A stretch of DNA of 64,000 bases, taken from contig JBPOHK010000033.1 of NCBI GenBank assembly GCA_052035645.1, forward strand, positions 1-64,000, in the 5' to 3' direction. Of this stretch, positions 17,559-26,719 are shown in pieces (position 1 is the stretch's first letter; each line of letters opens with the position of its first letter). The translations under genes were made by a program, and so were the position numbers. The notes beneath the pieces were generated by a model, which was not told the DNA's origin, did not search any database, and worked only from the letters and a program-made list of their open reading frames with translations. The stretch is from RPQJ01 sp052035645. Its GTDB lineage: Bacteria > Pseudomonadota > Gammaproteobacteria > Steroidobacterales > Steroidobacteraceae.

Positions 17559-18314
17559 GTGTCGCGCCGCACACCCCTGATCGGCATTCCCGCGGATCGC
17601 CGGATCCTCGGCCCGCACCCCTTCCACTGCGTGGGGGAGAAATACATTCTTGCCGTGGCCGAGGCGGCGGGCGCGCTGCCGGTGCTCATCCCGTCGCTCG
17701 GCGAGGACGGCCTCGACGAGCTGCTCGCGCGCGTGGACGGCATCCTGCTCACCGGCAGCCCCTCGAACGTGGAACCCCACCGCTACGCGGGGCCGGCGAG
17801 CGAGCCCGACACGCTGCACGACCCGCACCGCGACGCCACGACGCTGCCGCTGATCCCGCGCGTGATCGCGGCCGGCCTGCCGCTGTTCGCGGTCTGCCGA
17901 GGCTTCCAGGAGATGAACGTCGCCTTCGGCGGCACGCTCTGGCAGAAGGTGCAGGACGTGCCCGGCAAGCAGGACCACCGCGAGGACAAGTCGCAGCCCC
18001 TCGAGGTCCAGTACGCGCCGGCCCACGAGGTGGAACTCGCCGACGGCGGGCTCCTGCGCCGGCTCGCCGGGGCGCCGCGGGCCACGGTCAATTCGCTGCA
18101 CGCCCAGGGCGTGCAGCGGCTCGGCGACGACCTCGAGGTCGAGGCCGTCGCGCCGGACGGCCTGATCGAGGCATTCCGCGTGGGCACGGCGCCGGGCTTC
18201 GCGCTCGCGGTGCAGTGGCACCCCGAGTGGCAGGTGATGCAGAACCCTTTTTCGCGCGCCCTGTTCGCCGCCTTCGGCGACGCGGCCCGGGCGCACCTCC
18301 AGGCACGGAAGTGA
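17559..18314 (+). CDS. puuD: gamma-glutamyl-gamma-aminobutyrate hydrolase
   Basis: A class I glutamine amidotransferase-like hydrolase releasing GABA and glutamate from gamma-glutamyl-GABA. From the GTG at 17559 it has 251 residues, close to E. coli PuuD (254). Nucleophile C113 is in FAVCRGFQEMNVAFGG, and the catalytic pair H221 and E223 is in VQWHPEWQ. The start was chosen because AGGA lies 8 bases upstream and the preceding in-frame residues from the ATG at 17463 do not look like family sequence. It is followed after only 3 bp by the second PuuA-like gene. Confidence 0.88.
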   Translation: MSRRTPLIGIPADRRILGPHPFHCVGEKYILAVAEAAGALPVLIPSLGEDGLDELLARVDGILLTGSPSNVEPHRYAGPASEPDTLHDPHRDATTLPLIPRVIAAGLPLFAVCRGFQEMNVAFGGTLWQKVQDVPGKQDHREDKSQPLEVQYAPAHEVELADGGLLRRLAGAPRATVNSLHAQGVQRLGDDLEVEAVAPDGLIEAFRVGTAPGFALAVQWHPEWQVMQNPFSRALFAAFGDAARAHLQARK

Positions 18315-18317
18315 CAC

Positions 18318-19655
18318 ATGAGTACCCCGATCCAGCAATTCTTCAAGGAACACGGCATCTCCGAGGTCGAGGCCGTCGTGCCCGACATGGCGGGCATCGC
18401 GCGCGGCAAGGTCATGCCCGCGGTGAAGTTCGCGGAGGACGAGGGCATGCGGATGCCCGAGAGCATCTTCCTGCAGACCGTCACGGGTGAGTACCCGGAG
18501 GACGACCGCGCGATCAGCCCGTCCGAGATCGACATCGTGCTGAAGGCCGACCCGGCCACCACGCGCGTCGTGCCCTGGGCGGCGGAGCCGACGGCGCAGG
18601 TCATCCACGACAGCTTCTACTCGGACGGCCGTCCGGTGACCATGGCGCCGCGCTACGTGCTTCGCCACATCCTCGACATGTACGCGGCCCGGGGCTGGAA
18701 GCCGATCGTCGCGCCGGAGCTCGAGTTCTACCTCGTCGAGCCGAACACCGACGCCGACTACCCGCTCAAGCCGCCGGTGGGCCGCTCGGGCCGCCCGGAG
18801 ATCGGCCGGCAGTCGTACTCGATCGCCGCGGTGAACGAGTTCGACCCGCTGTTCGACGACATCTACGCCTTCTGCGAGGCGCAGGAGATCGAGATCGACA
18901 CGCTGATCCACGAGGACGGCGCGGCGCAGATGGAGATCAACCTGATCCACGGCGACGCGATGTCGCTGGCCGACCAGGTGTTCATGTTCAAGCGCACGGC
19001 GCGCGAGGCCGCGTTCCGCCACAAGATGTACGCGACGTTCATGTCGAAGCCGATGGCCCGCGAGCCCGGCAGCGCCATGCACATCCACCAGAGCGTGGTG
19101 GACCTCAAGACCGGCAAGAACGTGTTCAGCGACAAGGACGGCAACCCGAGCCCGCTGTTCTTCTCGCACATCGCCGGCCTGCAGAAGTACCTGCCGTCGG
19201 CCATGTGCCTGTTCGCGCCGAACGTGAACGCGTTCCGCCGCATCATGCTGCGGCACATGGCCCCCATCAACACGCAGTGGGGCTACGACAACCGCACGGC
19301 CGGCCTGCGCGTGCCGATCTCGAACGCCGAGAACCGCCGCGTCGAGAACCGGCTCGCCGGTGCCGACGCCAACCCGTACATCGCGCTGGCCGCCTCGCTC
19401 GCCTGCGGCTACCTCGGCATGCTCGAGGGCCTGAAGCCCTCAGAGCCCGTGTCGGGGAGCGCCTACGACCTGCCGTTCGGCCTGCCGCGCAACCTCGAGG
19501 AGTCCGTGCGCATGCTGCGCGACTGCCGGCCGCTGATCGACATCCTCGGCGACCGTTTCGTGCTCGCCTACACTGCCGTGAAGGAAAGCGAGCACGACAC
19601 CTTCCTGCAGGTGATCAGCTCCTGGGAGCGCGAGCACCTGCTGCTCAACGTCTGA
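18318..19655 (+). CDS. glutamine synthetase family amine ligase, PuuA-like (copy 2)
   Basis: A 445-residue member of the glutamine synthetase superfamily, closest by eye to the gamma-glutamyl polyamine synthetases (PuuA and the Pseudomonas PauA group). Visible segments are PELEFYLVE, HEDGAAQMEINL, GSAMHIHQSV, DNRTAGLRVP and RRVENRLAGADANPYI. It lies between puuD and the putrescine transaminase, so polyamine glutamylation is the natural reading. Together with copy 1 the locus carries two such ligases; different substrates such as putrescine, spermidine, diaminopropane or cadaverine are likely, but sequence alone does not say which. Confidence 0.8.
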   Translation: MSTPIQQFFKEHGISEVEAVVPDMAGIARGKVMPAVKFAEDEGMRMPESIFLQTVTGEYPEDDRAISPSEIDIVLKADPATTRVVPWAAEPTAQVIHDSFYSDGRPVTMAPRYVLRHILDMYAARGWKPIVAPELEFYLVEPNTDADYPLKPPVGRSGRPEIGRQSYSIAAVNEFDPLFDDIYAFCEAQEIEIDTLIHEDGAAQMEINLIHGDAMSLADQVFMFKRTAREAAFRHKMYATFMSKPMAREPGSAMHIHQSVVDLKTGKNVFSDKDGNPSPLFFSHIAGLQKYLPSAMCLFAPNVNAFRRIMLRHMAPINTQWGYDNRTAGLRVPISNAENRRVENRLAGADANPYIALAASLACGYLGMLEGLKPSEPVSGSAYDLPFGLPRNLEESVRMLRDCRPLIDILGDRFVLAYTAVKESEHDTFLQVISSWEREHLLLNV

Positions 19656-19689
19656 GACCCCACCGACCCACGGCACGCGACCTCACACC

Positions 19690-21072
19690 ATGACCTCCAC
19701 CGCACGCACCACCGCCGACTGGCAGCAGCTCGACCGGCAGCACTACCTGCACCCGTTCACCGACTTCAAGCAGCTCGCCGCGAAGGGCGCGCGCGTGATC
19801 GTGAAGGCGGAGGGTGTCTACCTGTACGACTCCGAGGGGCAGCGCATCCTCGACGGCATGGCCGGGCTGTGGTGCGTCAACGTCGGCTACGGCCGCCGGG
19901 AACTCGCCGAGGCCGCGTACCGCCAGCTGCTCGAGCTGCCGTACTACAACAGCTTCTTCCAGACCGCCCACCCGCCGGCGATCGAGCTGGCGAAGCAGCT
20001 GGTGGACCTGACCCCGCCGCAGTTCAACCACGTGTTCTTCACCGGCTCGGGCAGCGAGGGCAACGACACCGTGGTGCGGCTGGTGCGGCGCTACTGGGAC
20101 CTGCTCGGCCAGCCGGGTCGCACCGTCATCATCAGCCGGCAGAACGCCTACCACGGCAGCACCATGGCCGGGGCGAGCCTCGGCGGCATGGGCTTCATGC
20201 ACGAGCAGGGCGGCCTGCCGATCCCGGACATCGTGCACATCCCGCAGCCGTACTGGTACGGCGAGGGCGGCGACCTCGCGCCCGACGAATTCGGCGTCAA
20301 GGTGGCGCGCGAGCTCGAGAAGAAGATCCTCGAGCTGGGCGTGAACCGGGTGGCGGCCTTCATCGGCGAGCCCATCCAGGGCGCCGGCGGCGTCATCATC
20401 CCGCCGGAAACCTATTGGCCCGAGATCCAGAAGATCTGCGACCGCTACGGCATCCTGCTGGTGGCCGACGAGGTCATCTGCGGGTTCGGCCGCACCGGCC
20501 ACTGGTTCGGCTCGGAGCGCTTCGGCATCCGGCCGGACCTGATGACCCTCGCCAAGGGGCTGTCCTCGGGCTACCTGCCGATCGGCGGGGTCATGGTGGG
20601 CGACCGCGTGGCCGAAGTGCTGATCGACAAGGGCGGCGAGTTCGCCCACGGCTTCACCTACTCGGGTCATCCCGCGGCCTGCGCGGTCGCCAGCGCCAAC
20701 CTGGAACTGATCCGCCAGGAGAAGCTGGTCGAGCGCACGAAGGACGAGACCGGTCCGTACCTCGCGGCGAAGTGGCGCCAGCTCGCCGAGCACCCGCTCG
20801 TGGGCGAGGCGCGCTGCACCGGCCTCATCGGCGCCCTGGAACTGGTCCGCGACAAGGCGACCCGCCGCTTCTTCGACAAGCGGGGCGAGGTCGGCACCAT
20901 CTGCCGCGACTTCTGCTTCGCGAACGGGCTGATCATGCGCGCGGTACGCGACACCATGATCGTCTCCCCGCCGCTGGTGATCAGCCGCGCTCAGATCGAC
21001 GAACTGGCCGAGAAGGCCTGGCGCTGCCTCGACCTCACGTACGAGCGCTGCAAGGCCGAAGGCCGGTACTAG
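19690..21072 (+). CDS. spuC: putrescine-pyruvate aminotransferase, SpuC-type
   Basis: A 460-residue class III PLP aminotransferase predicted to convert putrescine plus pyruvate to 4-aminobutanal plus alanine. Family marks are HYLHPFTDFK near the N-terminus, GLWCVNVGYGR, FTGSGSEGNDT, YHGSTMAGASLGG, D260 in VADEVICGFGRTG and Schiff-base K289 in TLAKGLSSGYLPIGG. These match Pseudomonas SpuC and the broad polyamine:pyruvate transaminases. It gives a second route parallel to gamma-glutamylation. It follows puuA copy 2 by 34 bp and precedes the uptake genes. Confidence 0.87.
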   Translation: MTSTARTTADWQQLDRQHYLHPFTDFKQLAAKGARVIVKAEGVYLYDSEGQRILDGMAGLWCVNVGYGRRELAEAAYRQLLELPYYNSFFQTAHPPAIELAKQLVDLTPPQFNHVFFTGSGSEGNDTVVRLVRRYWDLLGQPGRTVIISRQNAYHGSTMAGASLGGMGFMHEQGGLPIPDIVHIPQPYWYGEGGDLAPDEFGVKVARELEKKILELGVNRVAAFIGEPIQGAGGVIIPPETYWPEIQKICDRYGILLVADEVICGFGRTGHWFGSERFGIRPDLMTLAKGLSSGYLPIGGVMVGDRVAEVLIDKGGEFAHGFTYSGHPAACAVASANLELIRQEKLVERTKDETGPYLAAKWRQLAEHPLVGEARCTGLIGALELVRDKATRRFFDKRGEVGTICRDFCFANGLIMRAVRDTMIVSPPLVISRAQIDELAEKAWRCLDLTYERCKAEGRY

Positions 21073-21265
21073 CGCGTCAGCGGCCGGAGGGGCGGCCGCG
21101 CGCCATCGCGGTGCGGGTCGCCCCGGCGGCTGCCCCGTTTCGGGTCCTGGACGCGCGGGTCGCCGCGCGACGCTGGCGAGTGCGCACCGATTGCGCTATA
21201 CAACGCGGGCACAACCGGCGCGGCCCCGGCCGCGCCCGTCCACATCGCAACAGGGGTATCGCACG

Positions 21266-22432
21266 ATGACTATCACCATCCGCGCCGGGCTCATGGGGCT
21301 CCTCGCGGCCACCATGCTGATCGGCTGTGGCAAGAAGGCCGAGGAAACGACTGCCGGACCCGCCGAGTCCGCCTCCACCTCCGGGTCGGCCGTGCCGGCC
21401 TCCTCCGAGGAGAAGGTGGTCAACGTCTACAACTGGTCCGACTACATCGACCCGAAGACGCTCGAGGACTTCACCAAGGAGACCGGCATCAAGGTCAACT
21501 ACGACGTCTTCGACAGCAACGAGGTCCTGCAGACCAAGCTGCTGGCCGGCAACACCGGCTACGACGTGGTGGTTCCGTCCGCGTCGTTCCTCGAACTGCA
21601 GATCAAGGCGGGCGTGTTCCAGAAGCTCGACCGCGCCAAGCTGCCGAACTGGAGCAACCTCGACGAGAACATCCTCAAGCGCGTCGCGCTGCACGACCCG
21701 GGCAACCAGTACTCCGTGAACCACATGTGGGGCACGGATGCGATCGGCTACAACATCAAGAAGGTGCAGGCGATCGACCCGCAGGCTCCGCTCGACAACT
21801 GGGACATGATCTTCGATCCCAAGGTGGCTGCGAAGTTCAAGGACTGCGGCATCTCGGTGCTCGACGCCCCGGACGAGGTCATCGGCGTGGCGCTCGCCTA
21901 CCTCGGCAAGGACCCGAACAGCGAGAAGGCGGAGGACCTGAAGGCCGCAGAAGACCTGCTGATGAAGATCCGCCCGTACATCCGCATGATCCACAGCTCG
22001 CAGTACATCGACGCGCTGGCGAACGGCGAGATCTGCCTGACGCTCGGCTGGTCGGGCGACATCCTGCAGGCCAAGTCGCGCGCCGAGGAGGCCAAGCAGG
22101 GCGTGGAGATCGGCATGAGCGTTCCGAAGCAGGGCACCATCATCTGGTTCGACATGTACGCCATCCCGGCCGACGCGCCGCACCCGGACAACGCACACGC
22201 GTTCATCAACTTCATGATGCGTCCGGAGGTCGCCGCGGCGAACTCGAACTTCGTGCACTACGCCAACGGCAACGCCGCTTCCGTCGCGCTGCTCGACCCG
22301 GCCGTGCGCGACGACCCGGGCGTCTACCCGCCGAAGGACACCATGGACAAGCTGTTCCCGAACCTCGCCCGGAGCGCGGAGTTCACCCGTGAGATGAACC
22401 GCACCTGGACCCGGTTCACGACCGGCAAGTAA
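21266..22432 (+). CDS. potF: polyamine ABC transporter substrate-binding lipoprotein, PotF-like (copy 1)
   Basis: A 388-residue solute-binding protein for putrescine or spermidine. The mature part begins VVNVYNWSDYIDPKTLEDFT, the typical PotF/SpuD start, with FDSNEVLQTKLLAG, VVVPSASFLELQI, MWGTDAIGYN and YAIPADAPHPDNAHAFINFM following. The N-terminus MTITIRAGLMGLLAATMLIGC has a lipobox, so the protein is probably lipid-anchored, unlike the soluble E. coli PotF. The ATG at 21266 starts the signal peptide correctly; an upstream in-frame start adds unrelated residues. A strong terminator follows, so this copy may be expressed above the rest of the operon. Confidence 0.87.
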   Translation: MTITIRAGLMGLLAATMLIGCGKKAEETTAGPAESASTSGSAVPASSEEKVVNVYNWSDYIDPKTLEDFTKETGIKVNYDVFDSNEVLQTKLLAGNTGYDVVVPSASFLELQIKAGVFQKLDRAKLPNWSNLDENILKRVALHDPGNQYSVNHMWGTDAIGYNIKKVQAIDPQAPLDNWDMIFDPKVAAKFKDCGISVLDAPDEVIGVALAYLGKDPNSEKAEDLKAAEDLLMKIRPYIRMIHSSQYIDALANGEICLTLGWSGDILQAKSRAEEAKQGVEIGMSVPKQGTIIWFDMYAIPADAPHPDNAHAFINFMMRPEVAAANSNFVHYANGNAASVALLDPAVRDDPGVYPPKDTMDKLFPNLARSAEFTREMNRTWTRFTTGK

Positions 22433-22469
22433 GCCCGGCCCAGCAAGCGCGGCAGGGATGCGTACCCGC

Positions 22470-22506
22470 GGGGCGGTCGGAGCACGAACTCCGGCCGCCC
22501 CGTTTT
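22470..22506 (+). terminator. intrinsic terminator after potF copy 1
   Basis: GGGGCGGTCGGAG (22470-22482), loop CACGAA, CTCCGGCCGCCCC (22489-22501) form a 13-pair stem with one G-T pair, followed by GTTTT. This is the clearest Rho-independent terminator in the window and lies between the two potF genes. Confidence 0.8.
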
Positions 22507-22606
22507 CGCGGGGCAACTACCCAGGATCGGGCGCGTGAGCTATAACCGTCGAAACGGCCGCGGCGTGCCCCAGGGGATGGCGGGCCCGGCGTTCATGGGA
22601 GCCCAC

Positions 22607-23755
22607 ATGCGCAACACGATCCGGATGGCCGCCCTGGCCGCTGTCGCCTTTCTCGCCGCCGCCTGCGGCAAGCAGCCCGCCGCCCCCGCCGGGGACGCCG
22701 GCGCCTCCCCGCCCGCGACCGCGGGCAGCGAGGAGAAAGTCCTCAACGTCTACAACTGGTCGGACTACATCGACCCCCAGGTGCTCGAGGACTTCACCCG
22801 GGAGACGGGCATCAAGGTCCGCTACGACGTCTTCGACTCCAACGAGGTGCTCGAGACCAAGCTGCTGACCGGCAATTCCGGCTACGACGTGGTCGTGCCG
22901 AGCGCGTACTTCCTCGAGCGCCAGATCAAGGCCGGCGTGTTCCGCAAGCTCGACAAGTCGAAGCTGCCCAACCTCGCGAACCTCGACCCGGAACTGCAGC
23001 AGCGCATGGCCGGCCACGACCCGGGCAACGAGTACGGCGTCATCTACATGTGGGGCACCACGGGCATCGGCTACGACGAGGCGCGGATCCGCAAGGCGAT
23101 GCCGGACGCGCCGGTGGACAGCTGGCGGATGCTGTTCGACCCCGCGGTGATCGCGAAATTCAAGGACTGCGGCGTGTCGGTGCTCGAGGACCCGACCGAC
23201 ATGGTGTCCACCGCCCTGCTTTACCTGGGCAAGGACCCGAACAGCCAGTCCGAGGCGGACCTCAAGCTCGCCGAGGACCTGCTGGTGAAGGTGCGGCCGT
23301 ACATCCGCACCATCACCAGCTCGCAGTACATCGAGGCGCTCGCGAACGGCGACATCTGCCTCGCAGTCGGCTACAGCGGCGACATCCTGCAGGCGCGCGA
23401 CCGCGCCGCCGAGGCCGGCAAGCCGGTCGACATCCGCTTCTCGATCCCGAAGGAGGGCGCGCTGATGTGGTTCGACACGCTCGCCATCCCCGCGGACGCC
23501 CAGCACCCCGGCAATGCCCAGCTGTTCATCGACTACCTGATGCGGCCCGAGGTGGCGGCGAAGAACTCCGACTTCGTCAACTACGCCAACGCCAACCTCG
23601 CGGCGACGCCGCTGCTCAACGAGGGGCTGCGCAACGATCCGAGCATCTACCCGACGCCCGAGGTGAAGGCGCGGCTGCAGGCGAACCTCGCCAAGTCCGC
23701 GGAATTCACCCGCCTGCTCAACCGCTCCTGGACCCGATTCACGACGGGGCGCTGA
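22607..23755 (+). CDS. potF: polyamine ABC transporter substrate-binding lipoprotein, PotF-like (copy 2)
   Basis: A 382-residue paralogue of the preceding gene, sharing long identical blocks (LNVYNWSDYIDP, YDVFDSNEVLETKLL, NRSWTRFTTG at the end). The signal sequence MRNTIRMAALAAVAFLAAAC has a lipobox. Differences lie in the ligand-pocket regions, for example MWGTTGIGYDEARI versus MWGTDAIGYNIKKV, and WFDTLAIPAD versus WFDMYAIPAD, consistent with different polyamine preference. GGGAG lies upstream of the ATG at 22607; an earlier in-frame GTG at 22535 would add non-family residues. It is 39 bp from potG and is probably the first gene of the potFGHI transporter unit. Confidence 0.86.
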   Translation: MRNTIRMAALAAVAFLAAACGKQPAAPAGDAGASPPATAGSEEKVLNVYNWSDYIDPQVLEDFTRETGIKVRYDVFDSNEVLETKLLTGNSGYDVVVPSAYFLERQIKAGVFRKLDKSKLPNLANLDPELQQRMAGHDPGNEYGVIYMWGTTGIGYDEARIRKAMPDAPVDSWRMLFDPAVIAKFKDCGVSVLEDPTDMVSTALLYLGKDPNSQSEADLKLAEDLLVKVRPYIRTITSSQYIEALANGDICLAVGYSGDILQARDRAAEAGKPVDIRFSIPKEGALMWFDTLAIPADAQHPGNAQLFIDYLMRPEVAAKNSDFVNYANANLAATPLLNEGLRNDPSIYPTPEVKARLQANLAKSAEFTRLLNRSWTRFTTGR

Positions 23756-23794
23756 GCCGCCCCGTCGCCGCCCGACCCCAGACACAGGGACGCC

Positions 23795-24940
23795 ATGGCC
23801 ACCTCACCGCGCGCTACGCAGCAGAAGTTCGAACCCTGGACGGACCCGGACGCCAAGCCGTACGTCCGCATCGACCGGGTGACGAAGAAGTTCGGCGACT
23901 TCGTCGCCGTCGACGACGTCTCGCTCACGATCTACAAGAAGGAGATCTTCTGCCTGCTCGGCGCGTCCGGCTGCGGCAAGACGACGCTCCTGCGCATGCT
24001 CGCGGGCTTCGAGCGGCCGACCACCGGCAGGATCTTCATCGACGGCGTGGACATGACCAGCATCCCGCCGTACGAGCGGCCCGTGAACATGATGTTCCAG
24101 TCGTACGCGATCTTCCCGCACATGAGCGTCGAGCAGAACGTCGCCTTCGGCCTGCGGCAGGAGGGGGTGCCCAAGGCCGAGATCGCCCAGCGCGTCGGCG
24201 ACATGCTCGAACTGGTGAAGCTCGCGCCGTTCGCGAAGCGCAAGCCGCACCAGCTCTCCGGCGGCCAGCGCCAGCGCGTCGCGCTCGCCCGCTCGCTGGT
24301 CAAGAAGCCCAAGCTGCTGCTGCTCGACGAGCCGCTCGCCGCGCTGGACAAGAAGCTGCGCGAGCACACGCAGTTCGAGCTGATCAACATCCAGGAGACG
24401 CTCGGCGTCACCTTCGTGGTCGTCACCCACGACCAGGAGGAGGCCATGACGCTCTCCACGCGGATCGGCCTGATGAACCACGGCGAGATCGTGCAGACCG
24501 GCACGCCGAGCGAGATGTACGAGTACCCGACCTCGCGCTTCGTCGCCGAGTTCATCGGCTCGGTCAACACGTTCGAGGGCAAGCTGAGCGAGGACGAGCC
24601 GTCCTACGTGCGCATCGAGTGCGCCGACCTCGAGGCGCCCATCTACGTCAACCACGGCGTCAGTTCGGCGCCCGGCGCCACGGTGTGGGCGGCGATCCGT
24701 CCCGAGAAGATCAACATCAGCCGCGAGAAGCCCGGCGACGCGGACAACTGGGCGGTGGGTACCGTGCGCGACATCGCCTACATGGGCGACGTCTCGGTCT
24801 ATCTCGTCCGGCTGGAGTCCGGGAAGATCGTGCGGGTCACGCAGCCCAACGTCTACCGGCACGCGGAAGACCGCATCACCTGGGAAGAGCGCGTCTACCT
24901 GCACTGGCACGGCGAGAGCCCGGTGGTGGTGACCAAATGA
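23795..24940 (+). CDS. potG: polyamine ABC transporter ATP-binding protein
   Basis: A 381-residue ATPase powering putrescine/spermidine import at the inner membrane. Walker A GASGCGKTT is at 56-64, the ABC signature LSGGQRQR at 154-161 and Walker B LLLLDEP at 174-180, with the switch histidine in VVTHDQEEAM. The last 120 residues form the TOBE-type regulatory domain (WAAIRPEKINIS, GTVRDIAYMGDVSVYLV) seen in PotA and PotG. Its stop overlaps the potH start by 4 bp. Confidence 0.93.
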   Translation: MATSPRATQQKFEPWTDPDAKPYVRIDRVTKKFGDFVAVDDVSLTIYKKEIFCLLGASGCGKTTLLRMLAGFERPTTGRIFIDGVDMTSIPPYERPVNMMFQSYAIFPHMSVEQNVAFGLRQEGVPKAEIAQRVGDMLELVKLAPFAKRKPHQLSGGQRQRVALARSLVKKPKLLLLDEPLAALDKKLREHTQFELINIQETLGVTFVVVTHDQEEAMTLSTRIGLMNHGEIVQTGTPSEMYEYPTSRFVAEFIGSVNTFEGKLSEDEPSYVRIECADLEAPIYVNHGVSSAPGATVWAAIRPEKINISREKPGDADNWAVGTVRDIAYMGDVSVYLVRLESGKIVRVTQPNVYRHAEDRITWEERVYLHWHGESPVVVTK

Positions 24941-25851
24941 TCCGCCGACTGAAGCGCCTCGCTCCGTCCGGCCGCACGCTGGTCACGTCGGTTCCGTACC
25001 TGTGGCTGCTGCTGTTCTTCCTGATCCCGTTCGTGATCGTGCTGAAGATCAGCTTCTCCTCGGCGCAGATTGCGATGCCGCCGTACGAGCCGCTGCTGCA
25101 CTGGACGTCCGAGAAAGTCGTCCAGGTCAAGCTCAACCTCGGCAACTACCTGTTCCTGGTCGAGGACAACCTGTACTGGCGGGCCTACCTCAACTCGATC
25201 TGGGTGGCGATCGTCTCGACGCAGCTGTGCCTGCTGATCGGCTACCCGGTCGCGTACTCGATGGCCCGCAGCGCCCCGGCGACCCGCAACATCCTGCTGC
25301 TGCTCGTGACGCTGCCGTTCTTCACCTCGTTCCTGCTGCGCGTCTATGCCTGGATCGGCATCCTCAAGAACAACGGACTGCTGAACAACCTGCTGCTCTG
25401 GCTGGGCGTCATCGACCAGCCGATCCAGATGCTGCAGACCAATTTCGCGGTCTACGTCGGCATCGTCTACTCGTACCTGCCGTTCATGATCCTGCCGCTG
25501 TACACGAACCTCGAGAAGATGGACCTCACGCTTCTCGAGGCCGCGGCCGACCTCGGCTGCAAGCCCTGGCAGGCGTTCTACAAGATCACGCTGCCGCTGT
25601 CGGTGCCGGGCATCGTCGCCGGCTGCCTGCTGGTGTTCATCCCGGCGGTGGGCGAGTTCGTCATCCCCTCGCTGCTCGGCGACCCGGGCATGCTGATGAT
25701 CGGCAAGGTGCTGTGGACGGAGTTCTTCAACAACCGTGACTGGCCGGTCGCGAGCGCCGTGGCCATCGCGCTGCTGCTGTTCCTGGTGATCCCGATCATG
25801 TACCTCGACCGCGCGCAGAATGCCGAGGCCGAGGAAGGAGCGCGCAAATGA
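24937..25851 (+). CDS. potH: polyamine ABC transporter permease
   Basis: A 304-residue inner-membrane permease with six predicted membrane segments, the first at about 21-40 (LWLLLFFLIPFVIVLKISF). The EAA loop that contacts the ATPase is LLEAAADLGCKPWQAFYKI at about 198-216. FLLRVYAWIGILKNNGLLN is typical of PotB/PotH. The start lies in an ATGA overlap with potG and the end overlaps potI by 4 bp. Confidence 0.92.
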   Translation: MIRRLKRLAPSGRTLVTSVPYLWLLLFFLIPFVIVLKISFSSAQIAMPPYEPLLHWTSEKVVQVKLNLGNYLFLVEDNLYWRAYLNSIWVAIVSTQLCLLIGYPVAYSMARSAPATRNILLLLVTLPFFTSFLLRVYAWIGILKNNGLLNNLLLWLGVIDQPIQMLQTNFAVYVGIVYSYLPFMILPLYTNLEKMDLTLLEAAADLGCKPWQAFYKITLPLSVPGIVAGCLLVFIPAVGEFVIPSLLGDPGMLMIGKVLWTEFFNNRDWPVASAVAIALLLFLVIPIMYLDRAQNAEAEEGARK

Positions 25852-26717
25852 ACGCGGGACGTCCCTGGTTCCGCATGGTCGTCCTGTTCCTCGGGTTCGC
25901 GTTCCTGTACGTCCCGATCGGCCTGCTGATGTTCTATTCGTTCAACGCCTCCAAGCTGGTGACGGTCTGGGGCGGCTTCTCGACCAAGTGGTACGGCGCG
26001 CTGCTCGAGAACCAGCAGATCCTCGGCGCGGCGTGGCTCAGCCTCAAGGTCGCGGCGCTCTCGGCGACCATCGCGGTGGTGCTCGGCACGCTCGCCGGGC
26101 TCGTGCTGGCGCGCTTCGGGCCGTTCCGCGGGCGAACGCTGCTGTCGGGCCTGACCACGGCCCCGCTGGTGATGCCCGAGGTGATCACGGGCCTGTCGCT
26201 GCTGCTGCTGTTCGTGACCCTCGAGCAGCTGATCGGCTGGCCGGCCGGGCGCGGCCTCACCACGATCGTCATCGCGCACGTCACGCTCACCATGGCGTTC
26301 GTCACGGTCATCGTGCAGTCGCGCCTCGCGCAGATGGACGACTCGCTCGAGGAAGCCGCGATGGACCTCGGCGCCCGGCCCTACAAGGTCTTCTTCCTGA
26401 TCACGCTGCCCATCATCGCCCCGGCGCTCATGTCGGGCTGGCTGCTCGCGTTCACGCTCTCGCTCGACGACCTCGTGATCGCGAGTTTCGTCGCGGGCCC
26501 GGGCTCGAGCACGCTGCCGATGGTGATCTTCTCGAAGGTGCGCCTCGGCGTCAGCCCGGACATCAACGCGCTCGCGACCATCCTGGTCACGATCGTGGCG
26601 ATCGGCGTGGCCATCGCGGGCTGGATGATGACGCGGCAGATGAAGGCGCGCGAGCGCGACGCGCAGATGGCGCTCGCGTCCAACCAGCAGATGATCGAGA
26701 GTCTCAAGAAGGCCTGA
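25848..26717 (+). CDS. potI: polyamine ABC transporter permease
   Basis: A 289-residue partner permease with six predicted membrane segments. The EAA loop is SLEEAAMDLGARPYKVFFLI, and LSLDDLVIASFVAGPGSSTLPM is a hallmark of PotC/PotI. The C-terminal tail after the last helix is charged and Gln-rich (MTRQMKARERDAQMALASNQ). Together with PotH it forms the membrane channel. Its stop is only 2 bp before the GTG of the polyphosphate glucokinase-like gene. Confidence 0.92.
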   Translation: MNAGRPWFRMVVLFLGFAFLYVPIGLLMFYSFNASKLVTVWGGFSTKWYGALLENQQILGAAWLSLKVAALSATIAVVLGTLAGLVLARFGPFRGRTLLSGLTTAPLVMPEVITGLSLLLLFVTLEQLIGWPAGRGLTTIVIAHVTLTMAFVTVIVQSRLAQMDDSLEEAAMDLGARPYKVFFLITLPIIAPALMSGWLLAFTLSLDDLVIASFVAGPGSSTLPMVIFSKVRLGVSPDINALATILVTIVAIGVAIAGWMMTRQMKARERDAQMALASNQQMIESLKKA

Positions 26718-26719
26718 GC

